A stretch of DNA of 64,000 nucleotides from an uncultured Eubacteriales bacterium (GCA_902492015.1 CABUJR010000008.1:1-64000); one strand, 5' to 3'; numbered from the stretch's first letter, positions 7,549-14,847 are shown. The notes: generated by a model not told the origin, from the sequence alone. Program-made: numbers and translations.

Positions 7549-7935
7549 ATGAATAATAAAAATAATGTAAAAGAAAATATGATACCTAAACTGACATTAT
7601 TCATTAATGCAAAACTTCGCTCACTTGGAATAAAAGCAGGAAACGAGGGTTATAAGTTAATAGTAAAAGCTGTATTAATTAAAGCAATAGAAGATAATGA
7701 AAATAACTTTGAAAAATTTGAAGTTGTTTATGATAAACTTTCATCAACAATTAATAGAACTCCAAAACAAATTGCTGATAATATTTATTATGCTTTAAAT
7801 CATAGAAACAACTCAATGTCTAAAGAAAATTTTGAAAAGATTTTTGGTTACTCATACGATAGCAAAATATTTACTAATAAAGAATTTATAGAAGAATTTG
7901 CTAATATTATTAGAATAAAAACATCTATTTTATAA
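7549..7935 (+). CDS. Solo Spo0A C-terminal-domain DNA-binding protein (IME1)
   Basis: A 128-aa protein made almost wholly of the Spo0A effector fold. It has LRSLGIKAGNEGYKLIVKAV at the start, the recognition region RTPKQIADNIYYALNHR near residues 75-92, and FEKIFGYSYDSKIFTNKEFIEEFA at the end. These match the GxxxxxxGYxYL, R-xx-xxER-AIRHAIE and FGYT...PTNSEFIA pattern of Spo0A. There is no receiver domain. The ATG follows GGGGGA. A homologue is in IME2 at 49287-49658. It may bind the nearby palindromes and could cross-talk with host Spo0A targets; both are inference. Confidence 0.85.
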   Translation: MNNKNNVKENMIPKLTLFINAKLRSLGIKAGNEGYKLIVKAVLIKAIEDNENNFEKFEVVYDKLSSTINRTPKQIADNIYYALNHRNNSMSKENFEKIFGYSYDSKIFTNKEFIEEFANIIRIKTSIL

Positions 7936-7981
7936 AAGGTGGTAAATCGAGGGTGGTAAGTAGGGTGGTAAAACTAAAATA

Positions 7982-8086
7982 ATATTGAATAACGCTGAAT
8001 AATTTTAAATATAGAAAAAAATAAAACTAGGCTCGAAACCTAGTAATATCAATACTTTTGAATAACGTTAAATAATGTTGAATAAA
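7982..8086 (+). repeat. Direct repeats at the right end of IME1
   Basis: TTGAATAACGCTGAATAATT near 7984 and TTGAATAACGTTAAATAAT near 8058, followed by GTTGAATA, are repeats of one unit. They match the units at 2386-2440. The position beside the tRNA attachment site suits integrase or excisionase arm sites. The rest of 7936-8080 holds nothing else recognisable apart from an AACTAGGCTCGAAACCTAGT hairpin. Confidence 0.45.
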
Positions 8087-8124
8087 AACAAAAAACCATA
8101 AAATCTTGTGATTTCATGGTTTTT
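8081..8124 (-). terminator. Terminator of tRNA-Leu at the IME1 junction
   Basis: A 15-bp stem (8091-8105 with 8110-8124) with one mismatch directly abuts the tRNA 3' end. On the minus strand it is followed by a T-rich run. It is supplied by the element at the junction. Confidence 0.75.
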
Positions 8125-8125
8125 T

Positions 8126-8213
8126 TGGTGCAGATGGCCGGAATCGAACCGGCACGGTTTATTCAACCGCAGGATTTTAAGTCCTGTGCGTCTGCCAGTT
8201 CCGCCACATCTGC
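8126..8213 (-). tRNA. tRNA-Leu (UAA)
   Basis: The acceptor stem GCAGATG/CATCTGC is followed by discriminator A and encoded CCA (8126-8128). The anticodon loop is CTTAAAA, giving anticodon TAA. The long variable arm is as expected for Leu. Its 3' end is the insertion site of IME1. Confidence 0.95.
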
Positions 8214-8250
8214 ATTTAACTGGCAATCAGTTTTTCAACTGACAAGAGTT

Positions 8251-8279
8251 ATTATACTATCTAAGAAATTAGATGTCAA
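8251..8279 (-). promoter_or_regulatory. Promoter of tRNA-Leu
   Basis: Minus strand: TTGACA (8274-8279), 17-bp spacer, TATAAT (8251-8256). A consensus promoter. Confidence 0.9.
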
Positions 8280-8379
8280 TAGTTTTTTTTATTTTTTTAA
8301 AAATTATTTTCCAAATGTGTAAAGTGTAATGTATAAAGATAGTAAAAAATAATTAAAATTTATTTTTTATAAAAAAACA

Positions 8380-8409
8380 TTGACATTTTATTAATTATTT
8401 GTGTATACT
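8380..8409 (+). promoter_or_regulatory. Promoter of the trpL-trpB transcript
   Basis: TTGACA (8380-8385), 18-bp spacer, TATACT (8404-8409), 30 bases upstream of the leader peptide ATG. Confidence 0.8.
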
Positions 8410-8440
8410 ATTAAAAAGTAAAAATAAAAAAGAGGTCACT

Positions 8441-8515
8441 ATGAAAAATTTATTTAATGCAAAATTAAATAATTGGTGGAATGTATGGGTAATAAATACT
8501 CATACAGTTTTGTAG
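8441..8515 (+). CDS. trpL: Trp-codon leader peptide of trpB
   Basis: A 24-codon ORF starting MKNLFNAKLNNWWNVW, with Trp at codons 12, 13 and 16. AGAGG lies just upstream of the ATG. The third Trp codon falls inside segment 1 of a four-segment attenuator (8482-8597). Ribosome stalling at Trp codons would free segment 2 to pair with segment 3 and prevent the terminator, raising trpB expression when charged tRNA-Trp is scarce. Confidence 0.85.
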   Translation: MKNLFNAKLNNWWNVWVINTHTVL

Positions 8516-8597
8516 TGTCTAAAAATTAAATTAAAATAATTTAGATATTAAACACATGTATGAGTAAAAATAGTTTTATTCATATATGTGTTTTTTT
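8482..8597 (+). promoter_or_regulatory. trp transcription attenuator
   Basis: Segment 1 TGTATGGGTA (8482-8491) can pair with segment 2 TACTCATACA (8497-8506). Segment 2 pairs perfectly with segment 3 TGTATGAGTA (8557-8566). Segment 3 pairs with segment 4 in the terminator hairpin ACACATGTATGA/TCATATATGTGT (8552-8591), followed by seven T. This is the classical mutually exclusive arrangement, read directly from the bases. Confidence 0.88.
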
Positions 8598-8641
8598 GTT
8601 ACAAAATTTTATATCTAATTTTAAAGGAGGTGGTGGTATAT

Positions 8642-8782
8642 ATGGAAAGTGACTGGCATTGGAATTTATCAAAAGTTAAAAAAGTAAATTTAAAGAAAGA
8701 AGGTATTTATTATGATGAATTATGGAAATTTTGGTGGTCAATATGTACCACAAGACTTAAAAAAGGAATTAGAAAATATTGA
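8642..8782 (+). CDS. Possible Trp-rich small ORF overlapping trpB
   Basis: A 46-codon ORF starting MESDWHWNLSKVKK behind a strong AAAGGAGGTGG site. Five of its codons are Trp. Its last 23 codons overlap the start of trpB in another frame, so part of the Trp content (FWW) is forced by trpB's GNFGGQ codons. The DWHW segment lies outside the overlap. It may act as a second Trp-sensing or translational-coupling element, or be fortuitous. No homologue is recognised. Confidence 0.4.
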   Translation: MESDWHWNLSKVKKVNLKKEGIYYDELWKFWWSICTTRLKKGIRKY

Positions 8783-9866
8783 GAAAGAATTTAATAAGGC
8801 TATTGAAGATGAAAAATTTAAAAATGAATATATTTATTATTTAAAACAATATGTAGGAAGACCTAGTCCTTTATATTATGCAGAAAACTTTACAAAATAT
8901 TGTGGTGGTGCAAAAATTTATTTAAAAAGAGAAGATTTAAATCATACAGGAGCACATAAAATAAATAATGCTATTGGTCAAATTTTACTTGCTAAAAGAA
9001 TGGGAAAGACTCACATTATAGCTGAAACTGGAGCTGGTCAACATGGTCTTGCTACAGCAACTGTTTGTGCATTATTTAAAATGAAATGTACAATATTTAT
9101 GGGAGAAGTTGATATAAAGAAGCAAAAAGTAAATGTGGATAAAATGAAATTACTTGGTGCAGATGTAAAATCTGTTACAAGAGGTCAAGGAGTATTAGCA
9201 GATGCTGTTGATGAAGCTTTTGAATATTTATTAGAAAATAAAAAAGTGTTTTATTTAATTGGTTCTGCTGTTGGTCCAGCTCCTTATCCAGAAATGGTAA
9301 GATATTTCCAAAAAATAATCGGAGAAGAAGCTAAAAAACAAATCTTAGAACAAGAAGGAAAACTTCCTGAAGCAATCATTGCTTGTGTAGGAGGTGGTAG
9401 CAATAGTATAGGATTATTTGCAGATTTTATAAAAGAAAAAAATATAGATATTTATGGTGTTGAAGGCGCTGGTGAAGGCTTGGAAACAGGAAAACATGCT
9501 TCTGCTATGTATGATGGAAAAATAGGAATATTGCATGGAATGAAAACTTATTTTATGCAAGATGAAAATAATAAAGTAAGTGAGGCATATTCAATTTCTT
9601 CTGGATTGGATTATCCAGGAATAGGTCCAGAACATGCATATTTGAGAGAAATTAATAGAGTAAAATATGATAGTATAACAGATAAAGAGGCAATAGAGGC
9701 TTTTAAGATTTTAACAAGAGAAGAGGGGATAATACCAGCTTTAGAAAGCAGTCATGCAATAGCTTATGCAATAAAAATTGCTAAAAATTATAAAAAAGAT
9801 GATTGTATAATTGTTAATTTATCTGGAAGAGGAGATAAAGATATAGATACAATTTTAAGCTTATAA
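8715..9866 (+). CDS. trpB: Tryptophan synthase beta subunit (stand-alone)
   Basis: A 383-aa protein making L-tryptophan from indole and serine with PLP. It starts MNYGNFGGQYVP, as the TrpB1 class does. The PLP lysine is K82 in HTGAHKINNAIGQ, and the phosphate-binding GGGSNSIG loop is near residues 230-240. The ATG at 8715 fits the family start; an ATG at 8712 is also in frame. No trpA, trpC, trpD, trpE or trpF is nearby. A salvage role on external indole is therefore plausible, unless the other trp genes lie elsewhere. Controlled by the Trp leader attenuator upstream. Confidence 0.96.
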   Translation: MNYGNFGGQYVPQDLKKELENIEKEFNKAIEDEKFKNEYIYYLKQYVGRPSPLYYAENFTKYCGGAKIYLKREDLNHTGAHKINNAIGQILLAKRMGKTHIIAETGAGQHGLATATVCALFKMKCTIFMGEVDIKKQKVNVDKMKLLGADVKSVTRGQGVLADAVDEAFEYLLENKKVFYLIGSAVGPAPYPEMVRYFQKIIGEEAKKQILEQEGKLPEAIIACVGGGSNSIGLFADFIKEKNIDIYGVEGAGEGLETGKHASAMYDGKIGILHGMKTYFMQDENNKVSEAYSISSGLDYPGIGPEHAYLREINRVKYDSITDKEAIEAFKILTREEGIIPALESSHAIAYAIKIAKNYKKDDCIIVNLSGRGDKDIDTILSL

Positions 9867-9899
9867 AACATATTGGTTATAAAGAAAATTTTAATTTCC

Positions 9900-10013
9900 A
9901 AAATATTGTACAAAATTTTATTTCATAAAATTTGACACTAGAACAAAAAGTGGATATTTGCATAAAATTTTTTATTTTGCAATTATTGTAATGTCCACTT
10001 TTGTTCTATTTTT
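9900..10013 (+). repeat. Dispersed hairpin repeat A, copy 1
   Basis: AAATATTGTACAAAATTTTAT, a short A/T hairpin and TTGACACTA are followed by a long stem, GAACAAAAAGTGGA with TCCACTTTTGTTC. A diverged copy with the same order of parts is at 45849-45955. It may act as the trpB terminator (TTCTATTTTTAA follows the stem) or be a miniature mobile repeat. Confidence 0.6.
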
Positions 10014-10139
10014 AATGTAGGTTTAGTTGTAATGATTAGATTAATTTTTATAGTTGTATTGAAAAAGTTATCAAAAAAATGTATTATATTATTATAAAAA
10101 TTATATATTTATTTACTATAAAACCTTGTAAAAATGAGA

Positions 10140-10176
10140 ATAAAAATAAAAGTGCAACAAATTTGGCTGTTGCATT
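10140..10176 (-). terminator. Likely terminator for the Spo0A-like gene
   Basis: GTGCAACA/TGTTGCAT stem (10152-10159 with 10168-10175), with an A-run on the plus strand that becomes a T-run on the minus strand. It lies about 100 bases beyond the stop. The rest of 10014-10280 shows nothing else. Confidence 0.6.
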
Positions 10177-10280
10177 TTGCATTTGAAATAAAAGCAAAGA
10201 ATTGTAAATTGTGTTATTTTGAATACAAATTTTCTTTGAAAATATATAAAATTGTATAATAATTTACGGTAAATAATAAA

Positions 10281-10943
10281 TTATTTAATACGATTTACAA
10301 CTTCTGTAATTAATGATTTACAGGTAATTTTTTCGGGAAATTTAGGTGAATTAATGTTATTAAAATTAGAGTTCATGTTATTTATTGAACGTACAATAGA
10401 CCATTTGACATTACCAATACTAACATTAAATTTTTTAGCAACATAAGGATAGATATTTTTTTCTAAATTTTCAAATAAATATTCATCTTTATGAATTACA
10501 GAGTAAATAATGGCATCATATAGGTAATTAGTACCAGTTAATTTGAAATCAAAACCAAATCTCTCTAACAATTTATGAATTTTTTTGTGCATGTGTTTTT
10601 CATCCACATTTAGAAGAAATGAATCAAAATCTTTTTGAATAGAGCTGTAATCTGTTTCTTGAGTTATATACAGTATATGTTTAGAATTTCTTAAGGTTTC
10701 TTTATTTTTGCAAAGAATAATTTTATTTTCGATTTTTGAAAGAAGTTTATTTATACTAGAACTTCTTAGAAGGTTTTGTGAGGTTAGAATAATATGTGGC
10801 TTAACCTTATTGCACATATCCAAAAATTCTACTTCTGTTATTGCAACTCCCATTATTTTTAAATTACGATATTTAAAGAAAATATTATTACATACATTTC
10901 TTATTGTTTCTAAATCGTTATGATAAATTATTATTTTATACAT
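10281..10943 (-). CDS. Spo0A-like regulator with degenerate receiver domain
   Basis: The ATG at 10943 follows GGAGG, giving 220 aa. Residues 1-105 look like a CheY-type receiver, but the segment that should hold the phospho-acceptor Asp reads KPHIILTSQNLL, with no Asp. The C-terminus (about 118-219) is a Spo0A_C domain: IHKLLERFGFDFKLTGTNYLYDAI, then VAKKFNVSIGNVKWSIVRSINNM in the recognition-helix region, ending in an ITCKSLITEVVNRI block. It is a Spo0A paralogue that probably does not respond to phosphorelay. It is divergent from the ECF sigma gene. Whether a canonical Spo0A exists elsewhere cannot be told here. Confidence 0.78.
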   Translation of the reverse strand: MYKIIIYHNDLETIRNVCNNIFFKYRNLKIMGVAITEVEFLDMCNKVKPHIILTSQNLLRSSSINKLLSKIENKIILCKNKETLRNSKHILYITQETDYSSIQKDFDSFLLNVDEKHMHKKIHKLLERFGFDFKLTGTNYLYDAIIYSVIHKDEYLFENLEKNIYPYVAKKFNVSIGNVKWSIVRSINNMNSNFNNINSPKFPEKITCKSLITEVVNRIK

Positions 10944-11030
10944 TTTATATACCTCCACACTTATAAAACAACTTAGATAGTCAAAAGGTGACAAAAATTT
11001 TAAAAAAAAGGAAAAAATTTGAGGAAAATT

Positions 11031-11528
11031 ATGAATGAGATATTTGATTCACAGAAAATAATTAACGAATATGCAGATATGATATATCGTATAGCACTTG
11101 GTCATTTAGAAAATAAAAGTTTTGCAGAAGATATTGTTCAAGAAGTTTTTATAACTTATATAAATCATATTAAAGAAAATGGTATGTTTGAAGACAAACA
11201 ACATGAAAAGTGTTGGTTAATTAGAGTAACAATAAATTTATGTTATAATGAAAATAAATCAGCCAAAAGAAAAAGAACAATACCATTAACAGATTGTGAT
11301 TTACTAGAAGCAGATACTGATGATAGAATTTTGAAAGATTCTTTGGAAAAGTTAAAAGAGAAATATAGAGTTGTTTTCGAATTATTTTACATAGATAATT
11401 TTAAAATTTCTGAAATTAGTAAAATATTGAAAATAAGTCAAGCAAATGTTAAAACTAGATTGAAAAGAGCAAGAGAAATGGTAAGAAAATATTTGCAGTT
11501 AGGAGGTGAGTTTAGTGGAAGATCTTAA
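11031..11528 (+). CDS. ECF-type RNA polymerase sigma factor
   Basis: A 165-aa protein. Region 2 (residues about 8-75) has YADMIYRIALGHLENKSFAEDIVQEVF and an EKCWLIRVTINLC block. Region 4 (about 105-155) has LEKLKEKYRVVFELFYIDNFKISEISKIL and ANVKTRLKRAREMV. The start at 11031 follows TGAGG. It overlaps the downstream DUF4179 gene by 14 bases, an arrangement usual for a sigma factor and its membrane anti-sigma. It is divergent from the Spo0A-like gene. Target promoters are unknown. Confidence 0.92.
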   Translation: MNEIFDSQKIINEYADMIYRIALGHLENKSFAEDIVQEVFITYINHIKENGMFEDKQHEKCWLIRVTINLCYNENKSAKRKRTIPLTDCDLLEADTDDRILKDSLEKLKEKYRVVFELFYIDNFKISEISKILKISQANVKTRLKRAREMVRKYLQLGGEFSGRS

Positions 11529-12585
11529 AAATAGCATAAATAAAACAAAGAATAAAATTAGTGAAGCTAAATTATCTGAAGAGTTTAAAGATAATTTAAA
11601 AATTATGATGGACAAAGAATATTATAAAACTCTTGAAGATCCTAAAGTTAAACTTGATGAAAATAAAAATGATAAAAAGGAAACTACTAAACTTAGATTT
11701 TTATATCCTAAGAAAGTTGCTTCTATTTTTCTTTGTCTTATTATTGTTTCTAGTTTAACTTTTGCAGGTGACTGGGAAAACTTTTTTGCTAAAATTTTCT
11801 ACAATATGGACTCAAGCATGTCTCTTGCAATAGAAGAAGGTTATGTTCGAAATATTGATATGGATTACGTAGAATATGATGGTGTAAAGATTAAAGTGGA
11901 TTATTTATTGTTTGATGAGCAAAGTTTATATATTGCATTTAATGTGAATACAGAAAAAGAATTTGATGATGTTATTTTAAATAATTTTGTTATAAAAAAT
12001 CAGAATGATAATTTAATATTTGATAATATAAATAATTATACGGATATACTATTTAAAACTGAAAGAAAGAAAATAGATGAAAATTCTATAATACTTTTAA
12101 ATAAATTTGAAAATATAAATACAATATTTAATAATTTGGAAAGAGTAAAAATAGAAATTACTTCTATTGAAATAAATGATTCGGGAAAATCCAGCTTAGC
12201 TAAAGGTAATTGGAACTTTGATATTGAAGTAGAAAAAATTGATAATGATTATAATATTGAAAATTTAAATGCATATTTTGAAAATTCTGAAAAACTAGTT
12301 AAAGAATATGATATAAAAGTAGAACATTCTAGGCTAAAAGTAGAATTGGTGATTGATGGAATAGAACAAAAGGATATATATTTAACTACAAATAATATGT
12401 ATTTAGAAGACATATATGGAAATAAGTATTATGCTGATAATGATTTAAAAATACATCAAAACAGAATGATATTTTCAATAAAATTGCCAAAAGAAATTGA
12501 TTTATATAATTCTAAATTAAAAATAAAGTATTCTAAAAATCAAAATGATGAATTAATATTATATTTAAAGAATCTAAATGGCTAG
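11515..12585 (+). CDS. DUF4179-type membrane anti-sigma factor
   Basis: About 356 aa. The GTG at 11515, 8 bases after AGGAGGT, is the best start. A cytoplasmic N-terminus of about 65 aa is followed by one membrane segment (VASIFLCLIIVSSLTFAG). The extracellular domain begins SSMSLAIEEGYVRNIDMDYVEYDGVKIKVDYLLFD-like, the DUF4179 signature. It probably sequesters the overlapping ECF sigma factor and releases it on an envelope signal. The stop lies inside the terminator hairpin. Confidence 0.85.
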   Translation: MEDLKNSINKTKNKISEAKLSEEFKDNLKIMMDKEYYKTLEDPKVKLDENKNDKKETTKLRFLYPKKVASIFLCLIIVSSLTFAGDWENFFAKIFYNMDSSMSLAIEEGYVRNIDMDYVEYDGVKIKVDYLLFDEQSLYIAFNVNTEKEFDDVILNNFVIKNQNDNLIFDNINNYTDILFKTERKKIDENSIILLNKFENINTIFNNLERVKIEITSIEINDSGKSSLAKGNWNFDIEVEKIDNDYNIENLNAYFENSEKLVKEYDIKVEHSRLKVELVIDGIEQKDIYLTTNNMYLEDIYGNKYYADNDLKIHQNRMIFSIKLPKEIDLYNSKLKIKYSKNQNDELILYLKNLNG

Positions 12586-12603
12586 GGAGACCTAGCCATT
12601 TTT
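12577..12603 (+). terminator. Terminator of the sigma/anti-sigma operon
   Basis: AATGGCTAGG/CCTAGCCATT stem with a GAGA loop, followed by TTTTT. The stem contains the stop codon of the anti-sigma gene. Confidence 0.9.
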
Positions 12604-13182
12604 GATACAGAGAAAAACTAAAATATTAACTGCAATAATAATAAATAGTCACATGAAGTCTTGTGGATGAATCATTTTCAATTTTAAACATGTAATTAGA
12701 ATTTGGGGTTACAGAAGCTCCTAAGAAATTAGTTGAACCATCTGCATTTACTGACTTTTTAGTTACGGGAGAGTAAGAAGTCGTAATTAAAGAAACCATA
12801 ACGCTTATATTACAAGGTTGAAGATTCTCATCAACTACAATAACTTCATATCTAAGATTCTGACTTGTAGCAGTAAATTGGCGAGAATAATAAACATTAC
12901 CTATAGTATAATTTACGATAGGATCGTTAGTACGCCGCATATTTGGAGTGATACTACTTTCGGTATCAATACTTTCTCCAGGCTCTAAAGTAATTTCGAT
13001 GGTGTGCTTTTCCACCTCCGGAATTGTACTTTCAGTTTCAGCTGCAAAAGCAGAAACTGAAATAGTCGCACTAAGTACGAAGGCTAAGAGTAACGAGATA
13101 AACCGCTTAAAATGTTTCATTGTGAAATAACCACCTTTCTGTAAAAATACATTGTTGTTTTGGGTTTATATCTCTGTATCAA
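12602..13182. repeat. 12-bp inverted repeats bracketing a secreted-protein gene
   Basis: TTGATACAGAGA at 12602-12613 and its exact reverse complement at 13171-13182 enclose 581 bp that hold one gene. A second secreted gene at 48735-49190 is bracketed by a different inverted pair spanning 576 bp. No target-site duplication is obvious. Confidence 0.5.
12626..13120 (-). CDS. Small secreted protein of unknown function
   Basis: A 164-aa protein with a clear signal peptide (MKHFKRFISLLLAFVLSATI, cleavage near AFAA-ET). The mature part of about 135 aa is predicted beta-rich (YTIGNVYYSRQFTATSQNLRYEVIVVD-like strands) and ends in YYYCS. AGGTGG lies upstream of the ATG. Base composition is less AT-rich than the neighbours, hinting at separate origin. 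It lies just downstream of, and convergent with, the ECF sigma operon. No family is recognised. Confidence 0.75.
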   Translation of the reverse strand: MKHFKRFISLLLAFVLSATISVSAFAAETESTIPEVEKHTIEITLEPGESIDTESSITPNMRRTNDPIVNYTIGNVYYSRQFTATSQNLRYEVIVVDENLQPCNISVMVSLITTSYSPVTKKSVNADGSTNFLGASVTPNSNYMFKIENDSSTRLHVTIYYYCS

Positions 13183-13770
13183 TACTAATTTCCTAATACT
13201 ATTGTTATATATATAAGGAAATAGCAAACTCCTAAGAATTCATAACATGAACTCAAAATAATTTTTTATTATGATTTAGACACTAAAAATAAAATTGGCG
13301 AAAAGTGGTTTTTGGTTTACTTAAAAAATATTACGTTTCATAAATATTAAAAATTATATCAATATTGTTCATAAAATATAAAGTTTCTTTTCTATTTTTA
13401 TAAATTAGTCATAATTTCTCTAAATTTGAATAAAAAAATTAATGACTGTAAGTGTTGAAACTAAAAGAGTGCATAAATTTTTAGAAAAAAATATCTTTAA
13501 AAATTCATCACTTTTCATCACTTTTTGACACAAACCCACTTTTCTGTGTTATTCTAGTAATGCTTTGATTTTTTGAAATAAATGGAGGTAATATAAGGTT
13601 TTGATTATAATATTTTTTAAAAACTTGAAAATATAAGTTAGCAAAATGAAAGAAAAACAAACGAAAATGGTCGAAATATGTATGATGAATTGTGTTGAAA
13701 AAACATAAAAAATATACTAAGATTAAAAAGGTCAGAATAATAAATTAATATTTTTGGAGGATTACAAAAG
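13183..13770. other. 588-bp intergenic region
   Basis: AT-rich spacer. A possible promoter, TTGACA near 13525 with TATTCT about 19 bases on, is followed by an AATGGAGGTAA site that leads into no useful ORF. A 20-codon frame at 13646-13708 has no ribosome site. I see no RNA fold worth naming. Confidence 0.4.
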
Positions 13771-14658
13771 ATGAAATTAAAAGATAGTATCTATGTTAAA
13801 GAGATTGTTAAGAATTTTAGAAAAAGGGATTTTTTTAGTATTGCTATTTCAATTATGGGAATAGGAATAGCAATTATTGAGATGATAGAAATGAGGACTA
13901 TATTTCAGGAAAGTAGTAATAAATATTTTTTTTATAATATTGTATCAACTGTAACAATTTTTTTTATATCAATATATGGAATTTTTAGTAGGAGAGAAGC
14001 AATAATAAATAAAATAAAAGTAGATATTTTAGAAGAAAAAAATAAGAATTTATCAGAAGTTAATGATTATACAAGATGTTTTAAACATGATTTTAATAAT
14101 ATTATTCAAGCGATAGATGGTTATATCATGTTAAATGATATGGCTGCTTTGCAAAAATATTTTAGTGGATTATTGAAGGAATGTAATTGTATGAATTCTA
14201 TTGACCTTTTAAATAACAAAGGGACTGAAAACCCTGCTATATATGGTGTATTGTTAAATAAATATAAAAGAGCTGAAGAAAACAATATAAATATGAATAT
14301 TGATATTATGGTTGGTTTAGACAAATTTAAAGAAAAATCTTATGTATTATCAAGAATGATCGGAATATTGTTAGACAATGCAATAGAAGCTACTAGTGAA
14401 TGTGAAGAAAAAATAGTTAATGTACAATTTATAAAAGAGAAAAATAAAAATAGAAACTTAATAATAATCGAAAATACATATAAGAATAAAAATGTGGATA
14501 CTAACAAAATTTTTGAGAAAAATTTTACAACTAAAGAAGGTAATTCAGGTCTTGGTTTATGGAAAGTTAGAGATATTTTAAGTAAAGATATGGACTTAGA
14601 TTTATATACAACTAAAGATGGAGTAATGTTCAAACAACAATTAGAAATTTATAAGTAA
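13771..14658 (+). CDS. Orphan sensor histidine kinase, AgrC/GHKL type
   Basis: A 295-aa protein. Two N-terminal membrane segments (about 22-40 and 52-70) and a short linker precede FKHDFNNIIQAIDGY (phospho-His near residue 110). The N-box LLDNAIEA is near 204 and the G-box GNSGLGLWKV near 262. This is the Spo0B-like dimerization plus GHKL ATPase layout of AgrC/CitS kinases, with a very reduced sensor. GGAGG precedes the ATG. No response regulator is adjacent, so the partner is elsewhere. Confidence 0.85.
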   Translation: MKLKDSIYVKEIVKNFRKRDFFSIAISIMGIGIAIIEMIEMRTIFQESSNKYFFYNIVSTVTIFFISIYGIFSRREAIINKIKVDILEEKNKNLSEVNDYTRCFKHDFNNIIQAIDGYIMLNDMAALQKYFSGLLKECNCMNSIDLLNNKGTENPAIYGVLLNKYKRAEENNINMNIDIMVGLDKFKEKSYVLSRMIGILLDNAIEATSECEEKIVNVQFIKEKNKNRNLIIIENTYKNKNVDTNKIFEKNFTTKEGNSGLGLWKVRDILSKDMDLDLYTTKDGVMFKQQLEIYK

Positions 14659-14708
14659 AATAAATATAAAAAAATTGAAAAAATATCAAATAAAATAGAA
14701 AAAAGGTG

Positions 14709-14737
14709 TTGCAATTTAACATAAAAGCTGGTATAAT
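14709..14737 (+). promoter_or_regulatory. Promoter of rpsB-tsf
   Basis: TTGCAA (14709-14714), 17-bp spacer, TATAAT (14732-14737). A leader of about 105 nt follows before rpsB, with ACATAGAT/ATCTATG able to pair around it, possibly an S2 autoregulatory leader. Confidence 0.8.
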
Positions 14738-14847
14738 ATCAGAGTTATAAAATAACACACATAGATAGAGTTTTAAATTGTGCTATAAAAATGGTTGTTT
14801 AAAATGTGGACATCTATGGAGGAAAAACAAATAAGGAGGAATTTAAA

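Larger units (their letters stand above)
1..8125. mobile_element. IME1, integrative mobilizable element at tRNA-Leu (left end outside window)
   Basis: A block of plasmid- and element-type genes on the minus strand: relaxase, DUF3848, integrase, excisionase-like, DUF3846, sigma-like and XRE. A plus-strand structured RNA and a Spo0A_C gene follow. It stops exactly at the 3' end of a minus-strand tRNA-Leu, and the element lies downstream of the tRNA, as expected for tyrosine-integrase insertion. I found no second copy of the tRNA 3' end in the first 600 bases, so the left attachment site is probably outside the window. Nearly every gene has a counterpart in IME2 (47768-56470), but the int/xis pair sits in a different place. 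No type IV secretion genes are visible, so mobilization would need a helper element. Confidence 0.85.

Noticed and set aside
8116..8322. 68-codon plus-strand frame across tRNA-Leu
   Set aside because: Translation of the complement of a tRNA gene, not a protein.
13646..13708. 20-codon ORF with two Cys upstream of the orphan AgrC-like kinase, considered as an AgrD-type peptide
   Set aside because: No ribosome binding site, no AgrD leader or tail features and no agrB nearby.
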